Below, piece after piece: positions 9,001-17,651 of a stretch of 64,000 nt of DNA. Source of the stretch: an uncultured Eubacterium sp. (lineage in GTDB: Bacteria; Bacillota; Clostridia; Lachnospirales; Lachnospiraceae); contig CAJUTM010000006.1 in NCBI GenBank assembly GCA_910589595.1, positions 62,001 through 126,000 of the forward strand, written 5' to 3'. Below the pieces are notes generated by a model. It searched no databases. It saw only the letters and a program-made list of their open reading frames with translations, and was not told the DNA's origin. The position numbers and the translations under genes are program-made. Each line of letters opens with the position of its first letter. Positions within the stretch are counted from its first letter, which is position 1.

Positions 9001-10331
9001 CCGATTTTTCAAAAGGGAATGTAAAGAAAAATATTTTGCGGCTTGCCATGCCAATGACATTGGCACAGCTCATTAACGTACTTTATAATATCGTGGACCG
9101 CATCTATATCGGACGTATGCAGGGGGGCGAATCGTTAGCACTGACAGGTGTAGGCGTTTGCCTTCCTGTTGTTTCGATTATTATTGCATTTGCCAATCTG
9201 GTAGGAATGGGAGGAGCTCCGCTTTTTTCTATTGAGAGGGGAAAAAAGAATCAGCAGGAGGCAGAGTACATATTAGGAAACAGCCTGATACTGCTAATAT
9301 TATTTGGCGTGCTGCTGACAGTGGCGGGCTATCTTTTTAAAGTGCCGCTGCTCTACTTGCTTGGCGCCAGTAAAAAAACGATTGTCTATGCGAATCAGTA
9401 TCTTTCCATCTATCTGATTGGCAATATTTTTGTGTTACTCAGTTTAGGACTGAACAATTTTATTAATGCACAGGGATTTGGGAGAACCGGAATGGTGACG
9501 GTAGCCATTGGAGCGGGACTTAACATTTTGTTAGACCCCATCTTTATTTATACATTTAATTTCGGTGTCCGCGGGGCGGCGCTGGCAACGGTGATTTCTC
9601 AGGCGTTGGCGATGCTGTGGACACTTCGTTTTCTCTTAGGCAGGCGCGCCGTTGTGACAATCCGGCGCGACCGGCTTCGTCTGCAGGCGGGACGTGTAGG
9701 TAAGATTTTAACGCTTGGATTGTCCGGATTTACGATGTCTGTGACAAATTCATTTGTACAGATGGTGTGCAATGCAAGTCTTCAGAATTATGGCGGCGAT
9801 GTTTATGTAGGAATCATGACGATTATAAATTCTCTGCGTGAGGTTGTCACAATGCCGGCCATGGGAATCAGCTCCGCCACACAGCCGGTACTCGGATACA
9901 ACTATGGGGCAGGAGAGATGAAACGGGTAAAACAAAGCATATCGTTTATGTCCGTTGTTCTTATCCTTTATACATTAGCAATTTGGGGATTTCTATTTGT
10001 ATTTCCCCGTTTTTTCATGGGTATTTTTACAAGCAACAGTCAGCTAATCGAGAAAGGTATCCCATGTCTGCATATTTACTTCTTTGGGTTTTTCTTTATG
10101 GCACTGCAGTTCAGCGGACAGAGCACATTTACGGGACTCGGCTTTAGTAAACGGGCAATCTTCTTTTCGGTTTTTCGCAAAGTAATTATTGTTATTCCCT
10201 TAACGTTATTATTGCCGCTCTTTCTTTCTTCTCCGTCACAGGGCGTCTTTCTGGCAGAACCGATTTCAAATTTGATTGGCGGTGGGGCCTGTTTTGCCAC
10301 AATGGTGATAACCGTGTACCGCAATATCTGA
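8991..10331 (+). CDS. MATE family multidrug/cation antiporter
   Basis: A 446-residue, 12-segment membrane exporter of the MATE family (Na+- or H+-driven drug or metabolite efflux). The start is TTG at 8991, overlapping the previous stop by 10 bases, with AGAAGGA about 9 bases upstream; the next Met is too far inside the first helix. Typical features are LRLAMPMTLAQLINVLYNIVDR at the N-terminus, two pseudo-symmetric halves (second starting near GLSGFTMSVTNSF) and PVLGYNYGAGE. The substrate cannot be told from the sequence. Confidence 0.9.
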   Translation: MEVTDFSKGNVKKNILRLAMPMTLAQLINVLYNIVDRIYIGRMQGGESLALTGVGVCLPVVSIIIAFANLVGMGGAPLFSIERGKKNQQEAEYILGNSLILLILFGVLLTVAGYLFKVPLLYLLGASKKTIVYANQYLSIYLIGNIFVLLSLGLNNFINAQGFGRTGMVTVAIGAGLNILLDPIFIYTFNFGVRGAALATVISQALAMLWTLRFLLGRRAVVTIRRDRLRLQAGRVGKILTLGLSGFTMSVTNSFVQMVCNASLQNYGGDVYVGIMTIINSLREVVTMPAMGISSATQPVLGYNYGAGEMKRVKQSISFMSVVLILYTLAIWGFLFVFPRFFMGIFTSNSQLIEKGIPCLHIYFFGFFFMALQFSGQSTFTGLGFSKRAIFFSVFRKVIIVIPLTLLLPLFLSSPSQGVFLAEPISNLIGGGACFATMVITVYRNI

Positions 10332-10364
10332 TTTAGAATATAGTCACATTTTTGCCAAAATTGT

Positions 10365-10394
10365 TTGATAATATTAGCAATATTTGGTTATTAT
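10365..10394 (+). promoter_or_regulatory. Putative promoter of the sulfate-activation operon
   Basis: TTGATA (10365-10370), an 18-base spacer and TATTAT (10389-10394), about 75 bases before the cysD start. It is the only clear sigma-70-type match in the gap after the MATE gene. Confidence 0.45.
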
Positions 10395-10468
10395 AGGAAA
10401 GATAGTAACAAGTATCAGGAATTAAGGAGAGCGTTTTACAAACTAAGCGCTTAGAAATGAGGATGAAA

Positions 10469-11350
10469 ATGGAACATTTGGATATGCTGGAGTACAAGAG
10501 CGTACACATTTTACGGGAAGCGTATAGTGAGTTGGGAAACTTATGCATGTTGTGGTCGATAGGTAAAGATTCCACGGTTCTGTTGTGGTTAGCGCGCAAA
10601 GCCTTTTTTGGACATGTGCCCATACCGCTTGTACACATTGATACGCACTATAAAATTCCAGAGATGATTGAGTACCGAAATCGTCTGGCAGCCGAATGGA
10701 ATCTGGATATGATTTATGGTGAAAATACAGAGGCGCTGACAAATAAGGAGACATTTCCAGACGGTAAGGTTTCTCATCTGGAATGTTGTAAGCGATTGAA
10801 GACAGAAGCGCTGCGCAATACGCTGAACGCGAGCTGGCCGAGATATCGTTTTAATCACAATAAGGGCATTTATGAAAAGGACACCAATGCAGAGCCGTAT
10901 ACGGGCGTTATTGTAGGCGCTCGTGCCGATGAGGAGGGAAGCCGTTCGAAAGAGCGTTATTTCTCCCCAAGGGATAAAAACAATGATTGGGATGTGGGAG
11001 ACCAGCCGCCGGAATTTTGGAATCAGTACAAGACGGATTGGGCGCCGGGAACTCATGTGCGTGTGCATCCGCTTCTTGACTGGACGGAACTGGATGTGTG
11101 GGAATACATTGAGAGAGAGAATATTCTGGTCGTACCGTTGTACTTTGACCAGGGGAACGGCACACGTTACCGTTCGCTCGGCTGCGGGCCATGTACGACG
11201 CCTGTTGAGTCAACGGCGAAAAACGTACGGGAAGTGATTGAGGAATTAAAGACAGGGAAATTTGCCAATATAGCAGAGCGTTCCGGACGCGCGCAAGATA
11301 AAGAGGGCGGCGGCGGACTGGAAGAGCTGCGGCGGGAAGGCTATATGTAG
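10469..11350 (+). CDS. cysD: Sulfate adenylyltransferase subunit 2
   Basis: The catalytic subunit of ATP sulfurylase (293 residues), which with CysN makes adenosine phosphosulfate (APS) from ATP and sulfate. The ATG at 10469 follows TGAGGA at ideal distance; in-frame ATGs at 10457 and 10463 are less well placed. The PP-loop ATPase motif is SIGKDST (residues 30-36; Ile in place of the usual second Gly). GVIVGARADEEGSRSKER and LGCGPCTTPVES are also typical of CysD. First gene of a tight four-gene operon; CysN follows after 13 bases. Confidence 0.92.
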   Translation: MEHLDMLEYKSVHILREAYSELGNLCMLWSIGKDSTVLLWLARKAFFGHVPIPLVHIDTHYKIPEMIEYRNRLAAEWNLDMIYGENTEALTNKETFPDGKVSHLECCKRLKTEALRNTLNASWPRYRFNHNKGIYEKDTNAEPYTGVIVGARADEEGSRSKERYFSPRDKNNDWDVGDQPPEFWNQYKTDWAPGTHVRVHPLLDWTELDVWEYIERENILVVPLYFDQGNGTRYRSLGCGPCTTPVESTAKNVREVIEELKTGKFANIAERSGRAQDKEGGGGLEELRREGYM

Positions 11351-11363
11351 GAGGTGCGTGACA

Positions 11364-13151
11364 GTGAAAAAAGAAGATATGAACATTGTAATTGTAGGTC
11401 ACGTAGACCACGGCAAATCAACGTTGATGGGACGCCTGCTGGCAGACACTGACTCGCTGCCGGAAGGCAAACTGGAGCAGGTAAAAGAGACGTGCCGCCG
11501 AAATTCTAAACCGTTTGAATATGCGTTTCTTCTGGATGCATTGAAAGATGAACAGTCGCAGGGAATTACGATAGATACCGCCCGCTGTTTCTTTAAGACG
11601 GAAAAACGGGATTATATTATTCTTGATGCTCCGGGGCACATTGAGTTTTTGAAAAATATGATTACCGGAGCCTCCCGCGCGGAGGCAGCCCTGCTGATGA
11701 TTGATGCGAAAGAGGGCGTGCAGGAAAATTCCCGCCGTCATGCGTATATGCTTTCCATGCTAGGAATTAAGCAGATTGCAGTCGTTATCAATAAGATGGA
11801 TTTAGTAGATTATGACGAGGCCGTTTATGAGCGGGTGAAAGAAGAATATATTGAATTTTTAAAACAGATTTCCATAACGCCGAAATTTGTTCTTCCGGTA
11901 AGTTCTTTTGCCGGAGAAAATATTGTCAAAAAAAGTGATAAAATGCCTTGGTATGATGGTATGTGCGTCCTTGAGGTTCTGGACGCATTTGAGAGCGAGG
12001 GCGATAAGGAAAACCAGACGTTCCGTATGCCGGTTCAGGATGTCTATAAGTTTACCCGCAACGGGGATGACAGGCGAATTATTGCCGGCACGATTGAGTC
12101 GGGAACGATTCGTGCGGGGCAGGAAGTCGTCTTCTATCCGTCAGGAAAGCGGAGTCATGTAAAAAATATTGAGGTGTTTCATGCTCCGGCGATAGAAGTC
12201 GCCGTGCCCAATATGGCGATTGGTTTTACAATGGAGGAGCAGATTTACATTACCCGCGGCGAATTGATGAGTGTGGCCGGTGAAAAGCCGCCGCAGACGG
12301 CTTCCCGCATAACCGCCAATATTTTCTGGCTCGGGAAAAATGATTTGGTGAGCGGGAAAACGTATTACCTGAAAATCGGTTCAGATAAAGTTAAGGCTGA
12401 GCTTGAATGTGTCAAAGGGGTTATTAATTCCTCAAACCTTTCCGCCACGCAGGAGAAAACGTCGGTAGGGAGAAACGAAGTGGCAGAATGTGTGATACGC
12501 ACAGATAAGCCGATAGCTTTCGACTTGGTGAGCGATTTGGCGGGAACGAGCCGTTTTGTCATCGTAGACAATTATGAGATTGCCGGAGGCGGAATCATCA
12601 CGGCAGCGCTGCCGGATGAACAGCAGGAACTCCATAAGGGAGCCATGCTGCGTAACTTTAAATGGGAAGTAAGCGATGTGGCAATTGAGGAGCGCATGGA
12701 GCATTATGCGCAGAAACCAAATCTGCTTGTGCTCACAGGGCCGGAAAGCACAGGAAAGAAAAAGCTGGCGAAGATGTTAGAGCGGGATTTATTGAACCGC
12801 GGCCGTTTTGTCTATTATATGGGCATGGGAAGTTATCTGTACGGAGTAGGAGCGGATACGAAAAAATCCGATGTGCAGGATCACACAGAGCAGATACGGC
12901 GATTTGCCGAAGTGGCCAATCTCATGCTGGACGCCGGAATGATTCTCATTGTAACCGCGACCAATCTCACACAGTCGGATTGTAAGATTATGAAGATGGT
13001 GATGGAGCGGGAATTTGAGTTGATATGGGTAGGAAATGAGATTACAACAAATCTTTCTCCTGATTTGCAGTTGGCAGATAAAGACTACGAAAAAGGCATT
13101 TGGCGGATTACGGATTTGTTAAAAGAAGTGGGAGCCATTTTCAGAGTATAA
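11364..13151 (+). CDS. cysN: Sulfate adenylyltransferase subunit 1 with extra degenerate APS-kinase domain
   Basis: The GTPase subunit of ATP sulfurylase, 595 residues. The GTG at 11364 fits the AGGAGG at 11349-11354; a GTG six bases earlier is too close. The EF-Tu-like GTPase motifs are intact: GHVDHGKS (12-19), DAPGH (88-92), NKMD (143-146). Beta-barrel domains run to about residue 440. From about 450 a CysNC-like APS-kinase domain follows: it keeps a P-loop-like GPESTGKK and an IRRFAEVANLMLDAG block, but the DGDN substrate loop is replaced by MGMGSY. The fused domain is therefore probably inactive, and a separate complete CysC follows in the operon. Confidence 0.92.
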   Translation: MKKEDMNIVIVGHVDHGKSTLMGRLLADTDSLPEGKLEQVKETCRRNSKPFEYAFLLDALKDEQSQGITIDTARCFFKTEKRDYIILDAPGHIEFLKNMITGASRAEAALLMIDAKEGVQENSRRHAYMLSMLGIKQIAVVINKMDLVDYDEAVYERVKEEYIEFLKQISITPKFVLPVSSFAGENIVKKSDKMPWYDGMCVLEVLDAFESEGDKENQTFRMPVQDVYKFTRNGDDRRIIAGTIESGTIRAGQEVVFYPSGKRSHVKNIEVFHAPAIEVAVPNMAIGFTMEEQIYITRGELMSVAGEKPPQTASRITANIFWLGKNDLVSGKTYYLKIGSDKVKAELECVKGVINSSNLSATQEKTSVGRNEVAECVIRTDKPIAFDLVSDLAGTSRFVIVDNYEIAGGGIITAALPDEQQELHKGAMLRNFKWEVSDVAIEERMEHYAQKPNLLVLTGPESTGKKKLAKMLERDLLNRGRFVYYMGMGSYLYGVGADTKKSDVQDHTEQIRRFAEVANLMLDAGMILIVTATNLTQSDCKIMKMVMEREFELIWVGNEITTNLSPDLQLADKDYEKGIWRITDLLKEVGAIFRV

Positions 13152-13163
13152 AGAGGTTTGCTT

Positions 13164-13748
13164 ATGAATAATAATATCGTCTGGCACCCGAATAAAGTGA
13201 CCGCGGAAGACAGGCAGAAAGTACTAGGGCAGAAAGGACTTGTCGTATGGTTTACCGGCCTGTCCGGTTCCGGCAAATCGACGATTGCCGTGGAAGTCGA
13301 AAAAATGCTGATTGACGCGGGGCACGCCGCCTATTTACTGGACGGCGACAATATCCGCCACGGAATTAATTCCGATTTGGGATTTAGTGATGAGGAGCGG
13401 AATGAAAATATACGCAGAATCGGCGAGATTGCAGCGCTGTTTGCCGACGCCGGAATGATTGCTTTAGTTTCTTTTATTTCACCGTTCCGGAAGATGCGGG
13501 AGTTCGCCAGAGGGCGTGTCAGAGAGGGCGGCTTTATCGAAGTTTATGTCAGTACAGACTTCGAGACATGCGCGCAAAGAGACCCGAAAGGGTTATACAA
13601 AAAGAATATAAAAAATTTTACAGGAAAAGATTCTTCGTATGAAGAGCCATTGCATGCAGAACTGGTTTTGGATACGAAAAATAGTACGCCGACAGCGTGT
13701 GCGAAACAGGTATACGATATGGTAGTTCAGTTTATATGCTGCGGATAG
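13164..13748 (+). CDS. cysC: Adenylylsulfate (APS) kinase
   Basis: A 194-residue enzyme that phosphorylates APS to PAPS, the universal sulfo donor. The ATG at 13164 has AGAGG 7 bases upstream; a TTG two codons earlier is less likely. The Walker A motif GLSGSGKST (32-40), the DGDNIRHGIN loop (60-69), the NENIRRIGEIAALFADAG helix and ISPFRKMREFAR are complete, so this copy should be active, unlike the domain fused to CysN. It lies between cysN and the sulfotransferase, in the same direction with short gaps. Confidence 0.93.
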   Translation: MNNNIVWHPNKVTAEDRQKVLGQKGLVVWFTGLSGSGKSTIAVEVEKMLIDAGHAAYLLDGDNIRHGINSDLGFSDEERNENIRRIGEIAALFADAGMIALVSFISPFRKMREFARGRVREGGFIEVYVSTDFETCAQRDPKGLYKKNIKNFTGKDSSYEEPLHAELVLDTKNSTPTACAKQVYDMVVQFICCG

Positions 13749-13785
13749 CGGCTTGAAAATTTAATAACATGGAGGAACAATACAA

Positions 13786-15810
13786 ATGGAAAATGTTTTA
13801 GTTGCTTCGTGTAAAAGGGTAAAGGGTAAAGTATTACGAAAGCTTGGGAAGCAGAATCCCGCTCTGCTGGATAGGACAATTCAATTATCCGATGGTGCAG
13901 AGGTAGTTGTAGGAGGTCTCGGCTTACTGAACGAGAAAGCGAAAATGGAGGCAGATAATTTTGTGCGCCTGCGAAATGCGAGCTATAAGACGAATATGCA
14001 GCAGGAAAATTCTCTGGCCGTTAAAACCCGTTCGCGAGATTATTGCCTGCAAATGATGCTTGAAAGCGGTGAATTTACATTCGACCATATGTATGTAATA
14101 CGGAATCCTTATGGAGAATCTCCTCTTGTTGCGCTGGCGTTATTCGTAACGGAGACAGCGTGCAGGGTAAGGGTGACAACAAAGGGAAAGACACCGGAGA
14201 TGGATTATGTTTCAATACTGCCATCTGCAAAAAGACACAGAGTACCTATTCTCGGTCTGTATCCCTCAATGGAAAATCAGATTTTGATAGAGCTTCTGGA
14301 CGACTATAATCAGACGCTGGCAAGCCATACGATTCCAATTGAGACAAAAAATCTGCCGGCATATATGGTTGACTGCATTACGGTAAAGAAAAAACCGGAA
14401 AATCCGGCGTTCCCGTTTGTTTTGATTAACGGCGGTGTAGACATTCATACGTGTGCTTTCGACAGGGAGGGTGACATCCGTTTCTTCCTGCGACGCAAAC
14501 CGAGAGGATACGGCATTTTCCCATTGTCAAAAGGGCGTTTTTTCTATATGGAAAAAGATATCGCCACCCCGTCTTTTTCGAATCCACAGACAGTACAGTC
14601 TCATGATATGGACTATATGGGGCGTATTTTTAAGACCTATCACACAAAAAACGGCGTACACCACACGGCGGAAGAGAAAATCGGCGGCAATATTCTGGCG
14701 GGAAGTAATACAATGCTGGAGCATACTGAAGATATGGTAATTGAAATTGACAGAAACACGGGTGAAATCGTGTGGAGTCTGGAAATATGGGATTTGTTTG
14801 ATGATACTTACAAGGACTTAATGGATTGGTGCCATGTCAACTCGGCAGCTTATTATGAGAAAGATAATTCGATTCTTATCTCTCTGCGCAATATTCATTC
14901 GGTGATTTGTGTCGATTACAGTACAAAGAAACTCCGCTGGCTTCTGGCAGACCCGGAATTTTGGAAAGGAACGCCGATGACAAAATATCTGCTGCAGCCG
15001 GTCGGCGATGTGCCGTGGGTGTATCAGCAGCATGCGGCATATGAAATTGAAGAAGACTTTGATGGCAATCCGGATACGAAGCATATTATGGTATATGACA
15101 ATCATTGGGCAAGACGTCGTCCGGCAGAGTCGTTTGACGGCGACCCGCTTTCCTATGTCAGTTTCTACAATGTAAATGAAAAGGAAATGACGGTGAGCCT
15201 TTATAAACGGTTTGCCAGTCCGAAGACAAGAATCCGTGCGAACGGCATTTATGTGCCGGATGAGAAGCGGGTATATAATATGGCGGGTTCGTATGCAGAG
15301 CCTGTTGACGGCGATATGGGCGGCGTATACGAGTACGATTTCGAGAGTGGGGAAGTACTTGCGGAATACGGCGTACGCCCCGGATATTTCCGCGGCTATA
15401 ATTTTGAGCCGGATGTGGAACAACTGGCGCGTCCGGTAAAACCGGCAAAAGACTACTTTGTCGGGGAATTGCGCCGTCCGCAAAAACTGGGCAGCGGGGA
15501 TTACCCGAAAGAAATGTCGGGAAGAGTGAAGCGGATACGAAAAGAAAAAGTCGCTTGCCGGCTGCAGGAAGATATTTTAATGGTAGAGGCAACCGATCAT
15601 CAACTGCAGAAGATATACCTCTTTGGAGAAAGGGGAAATTATGTAGTTGATTACAGCGACACGTATCAGACAATGCCGATTTTCAGCGATATGGCATATG
15701 CGCATACCGCACATCTGGACAAACTTCCAGCGGATACTTATCAATTGTATCTCGTTGTTGAGAATAAACTTTATAAGACGGGCAAATATATAAAGAAAAC
15801 TTCTGTGTAG
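13786..15810 (+). CDS. Aryl-sulfate sulfotransferase (ASST), cytoplasmic type
   Basis: A 674-residue ASST. GGAGG lies 10 bases before the ATG. Known enzymes of the family move sulfo groups between phenolic donors and acceptors through a sulfo-histidine. Here the propeller carries the expected residues: His273 (SHDMDYMGR), His350 (DWCHVN), Arg368 (SLRN) and His416 (YQQHAAY), the last matching the catalytic His. An N-terminal domain (about 1-200) and a C-terminal Ig-like domain (about 580-674) flank it. No signal peptide, so it should act in the cytosol. Being the last gene of a PAPS-forming operon is notable because characterised ASSTs do not use PAPS. Confidence 0.88.
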   Translation: MENVLVASCKRVKGKVLRKLGKQNPALLDRTIQLSDGAEVVVGGLGLLNEKAKMEADNFVRLRNASYKTNMQQENSLAVKTRSRDYCLQMMLESGEFTFDHMYVIRNPYGESPLVALALFVTETACRVRVTTKGKTPEMDYVSILPSAKRHRVPILGLYPSMENQILIELLDDYNQTLASHTIPIETKNLPAYMVDCITVKKKPENPAFPFVLINGGVDIHTCAFDREGDIRFFLRRKPRGYGIFPLSKGRFFYMEKDIATPSFSNPQTVQSHDMDYMGRIFKTYHTKNGVHHTAEEKIGGNILAGSNTMLEHTEDMVIEIDRNTGEIVWSLEIWDLFDDTYKDLMDWCHVNSAAYYEKDNSILISLRNIHSVICVDYSTKKLRWLLADPEFWKGTPMTKYLLQPVGDVPWVYQQHAAYEIEEDFDGNPDTKHIMVYDNHWARRRPAESFDGDPLSYVSFYNVNEKEMTVSLYKRFASPKTRIRANGIYVPDEKRVYNMAGSYAEPVDGDMGGVYEYDFESGEVLAEYGVRPGYFRGYNFEPDVEQLARPVKPAKDYFVGELRRPQKLGSGDYPKEMSGRVKRIRKEKVACRLQEDILMVEATDHQLQKIYLFGERGNYVVDYSDTYQTMPIFSDMAYAHTAHLDKLPADTYQLYLVVENKLYKTGKYIKKTSV

Positions 15811-15814
15811 AGAC

Positions 15815-17383
15815 TTATTCCTCTCCGTAAATCAGTTTTTCATAAGCGGCGTTATCGGCAGCATAGTACTGGCGGCCAATGAGTACCATAAGCTGGTCGC
15901 CGGGAAGGATGACGGTATCTCCCTTTGGGGTAATCGTATGGCCGTCCCGTTCAATAGAAGCAACTAATGTATTTTTCTGCCAGACTATCTGGCAGATTTT
16001 TTTATTGCAGATTTCACTATCAAAAGGAATGACATAGGTGACGAGAACTTTTTCCGCGCCCTCTTCAATATCCAGTTCCTTTTGGTGGTGTAAAATATTG
16101 TCGAGAAGAGAGGTGTAAATAGGTTTGCTACCGATGATATTTGCCATAATATAAGCGAGAATGCTCACAACGGCAATATCGAGCATCCGGTGCATATTAC
16201 CTGTCATTTCCGTTATGAGGACGATACCGGTAATCGGAGCCCGAACGATACCGGCAAATAAGCCGGCCATGCCGAGGACAATAAACTGTGGCAGTAAATC
16301 GTCCGTCAGAGGAAATACTTTCATCACAAGTACGCCAAAAATGGCGCCAACGTATGCGCCCAAAATGAGCAGCGGAAAAAAGATACCGCCGGGGGCGCCG
16401 GAGCCGAATGATACGGTCGAAAAAACAAATTTTACAGTCAGCAGAATGACGAGTGTAATCAATGCGGGTCTGCCCTCTTCCAAGAGGACAACCATGCGGT
16501 GGCCGCCGGCAAGGACTTCCGGAATGGTAAGTCCTAAAACACCTGCCATCAGAAACGGAATGGCAATGCGGATTTCTTTGGGAATATTTTTAAAACGGTG
16601 AAAGAGAGCCTGCCCGTTCAGCATGATTCGGTTGTATCCGGCCCCTGCCAGTCCGAGGAGAACGCCCAAAATGGCAAGCAGCCAATAGTAGCGCAGTGGC
16701 AGAGTCGAAGTGCGAAAGGAAAAAATGGCAGACTGGGTAAAAAAGACTTTCGATATGTAATCGGCAGTTACCGTAGCTACCATTCCCGCAACGAGCATTG
16801 TGCGGTCGAACGTGTGGTGAATTTCTTCCAACACGAATAGAATACCGGCAAGCGGGGCGTTAAAGGCGGCGGCCAAGCCGGCGCCGGCGCCGCAGGACAG
16901 CAAACCGATTTCTTTTGTTTTGTCATAATTACGCAGACGCGAGTAACCTTTTGCCGCCATCGCGCCGAGCTGAATGGAAGGGCCCTCACGTCCGAGGGAT
17001 AACCCGCCTAAAATACATAGCGTACCGCCTGTAAATTTGGCGGCAACGACGCGCCACCAGACGGGATCAAGATAGCCTTTGACTTCACCGGAAACTTGTG
17101 GGATACCGGAACCGGAAGACATGCGCTCCCATTTGACAATACGCGCCACAATGGCGCCCATCGCCGCCAATGCCAGAAACCAAAGGGCAATCTTCCACGG
17201 ATTTCCCTGAACGGCATGCAGAATAAAAGAGAGAGCATCCTCTGCATAGGTAAGACAGTAACGGTAGGCGACTGCGGTTAATCCCGCCAGAGCGCCAATG
17301 AGCAGACCCTCAATGACAAGCGAAACGCTTCGACGGAAAGAATCTTTTTCCAGTTGTTGTAATGTTTTTCTGTATTTATTCAT
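15815..17383 (-). CDS. ClC-family chloride channel/antiporter with TrkA-C domain
   Basis: A 522-residue membrane protein. The ATG at 17383 follows GGAG (17390-17393). The longer open frame (starting MLVLPPLRFGM) only reads through the upstream repeat element and is rejected. The ClC signature loops are GSGIPQV (91-97), GREGPSI (131-137, with the gating Glu) and GGIFFPLLILGAYVG. After about residue 430 a cytosolic TrkA-C/RCK-C-like domain (TYVIPFDSEICNKKICQIVW to LPGDQLMVLIG) suggests ligand-gated regulation. It converges with the sulfotransferase gene, whose end is 4 bases away. Channel versus H+/Cl- exchanger is not settled. Confidence 0.92.
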   Translation of the reverse strand: MNKYRKTLQQLEKDSFRRSVSLVIEGLLIGALAGLTAVAYRYCLTYAEDALSFILHAVQGNPWKIALWFLALAAMGAIVARIVKWERMSSGSGIPQVSGEVKGYLDPVWWRVVAAKFTGGTLCILGGLSLGREGPSIQLGAMAAKGYSRLRNYDKTKEIGLLSCGAGAGLAAAFNAPLAGILFVLEEIHHTFDRTMLVAGMVATVTADYISKVFFTQSAIFSFRTSTLPLRYYWLLAILGVLLGLAGAGYNRIMLNGQALFHRFKNIPKEIRIAIPFLMAGVLGLTIPEVLAGGHRMVVLLEEGRPALITLVILLTVKFVFSTVSFGSGAPGGIFFPLLILGAYVGAIFGVLVMKVFPLTDDLLPQFIVLGMAGLFAGIVRAPITGIVLITEMTGNMHRMLDIAVVSILAYIMANIIGSKPIYTSLLDNILHHQKELDIEEGAEKVLVTYVIPFDSEICNKKICQIVWQKNTLVASIERDGHTITPKGDTVILPGDQLMVLIGRQYYAADNAAYEKLIYGEE

Positions 17384-17393
17384 AGTAAACTCC

Positions 17394-17526
17394 ATTCCGA
17401 AGCGCAGCGGAGGAAGTACGAGCAAAAAACAGCGTAGCTGTTTTTGCTCTGTACATCAATACTATTTGTGACGCTTCGGCACAAATAGTGGTGTGAAAAA
17501 TAAGCTATCAAGCTTATTTTTCACAC
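17394..17526 (-). repeat. Structured 133-nt leader element, copy 1
   Basis: It differs from 53966-54098 at only 8 of 133 positions and, like that copy, ends directly before a ribosome site and start codon on the - strand. Three hairpins are visible: 17491-17526 (16-bp stem, 4-base loop), 17462-17488 (9-bp stem) and 17420-17449 (13-bp stem with a bulge). The loop of the middle hairpin (17472-17479) is perfectly complementary to 17397-17404, which lies three bases before the GGAG. AACTCCATT occurs on both flanks (17388-17396 and 17528-17536). It could be a mobile repeat, a cis-regulatory RNA or both. Confidence 0.75.
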
Positions 17527-17651
17527 TAACTCCATTTCGGGAATATTTTCTGTTACTTATACTATCATAATCCCGAAGAGAAATCTACTGCCACAAATGA
17601 AAACAATGGTTTCTTTTTGTATCCCCTCTACTCCCCACTACATAAAAACGT

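Noticed and set aside
10589..11411. Two overlapping leftward ORFs of about 160 residues opposite cysD
   Set aside because: cysD is unmistakable in this region; the opposite frames show no family motif or ribosome site.
14818..15673. Leftward ORFs of 221 and 171 residues opposite the sulfotransferase
   Set aside because: Antisense of a gene with all catalytic motifs in place.
17384..17425. N-terminal extension MLVLPPLRFGM of the ClC protein
   Set aside because: The same peptide appears in front of the GH43 protein at 53956-53997 because both frames run through the shared 133-nt leader. Ribosome sites lie after it, directly before the internal ATGs.
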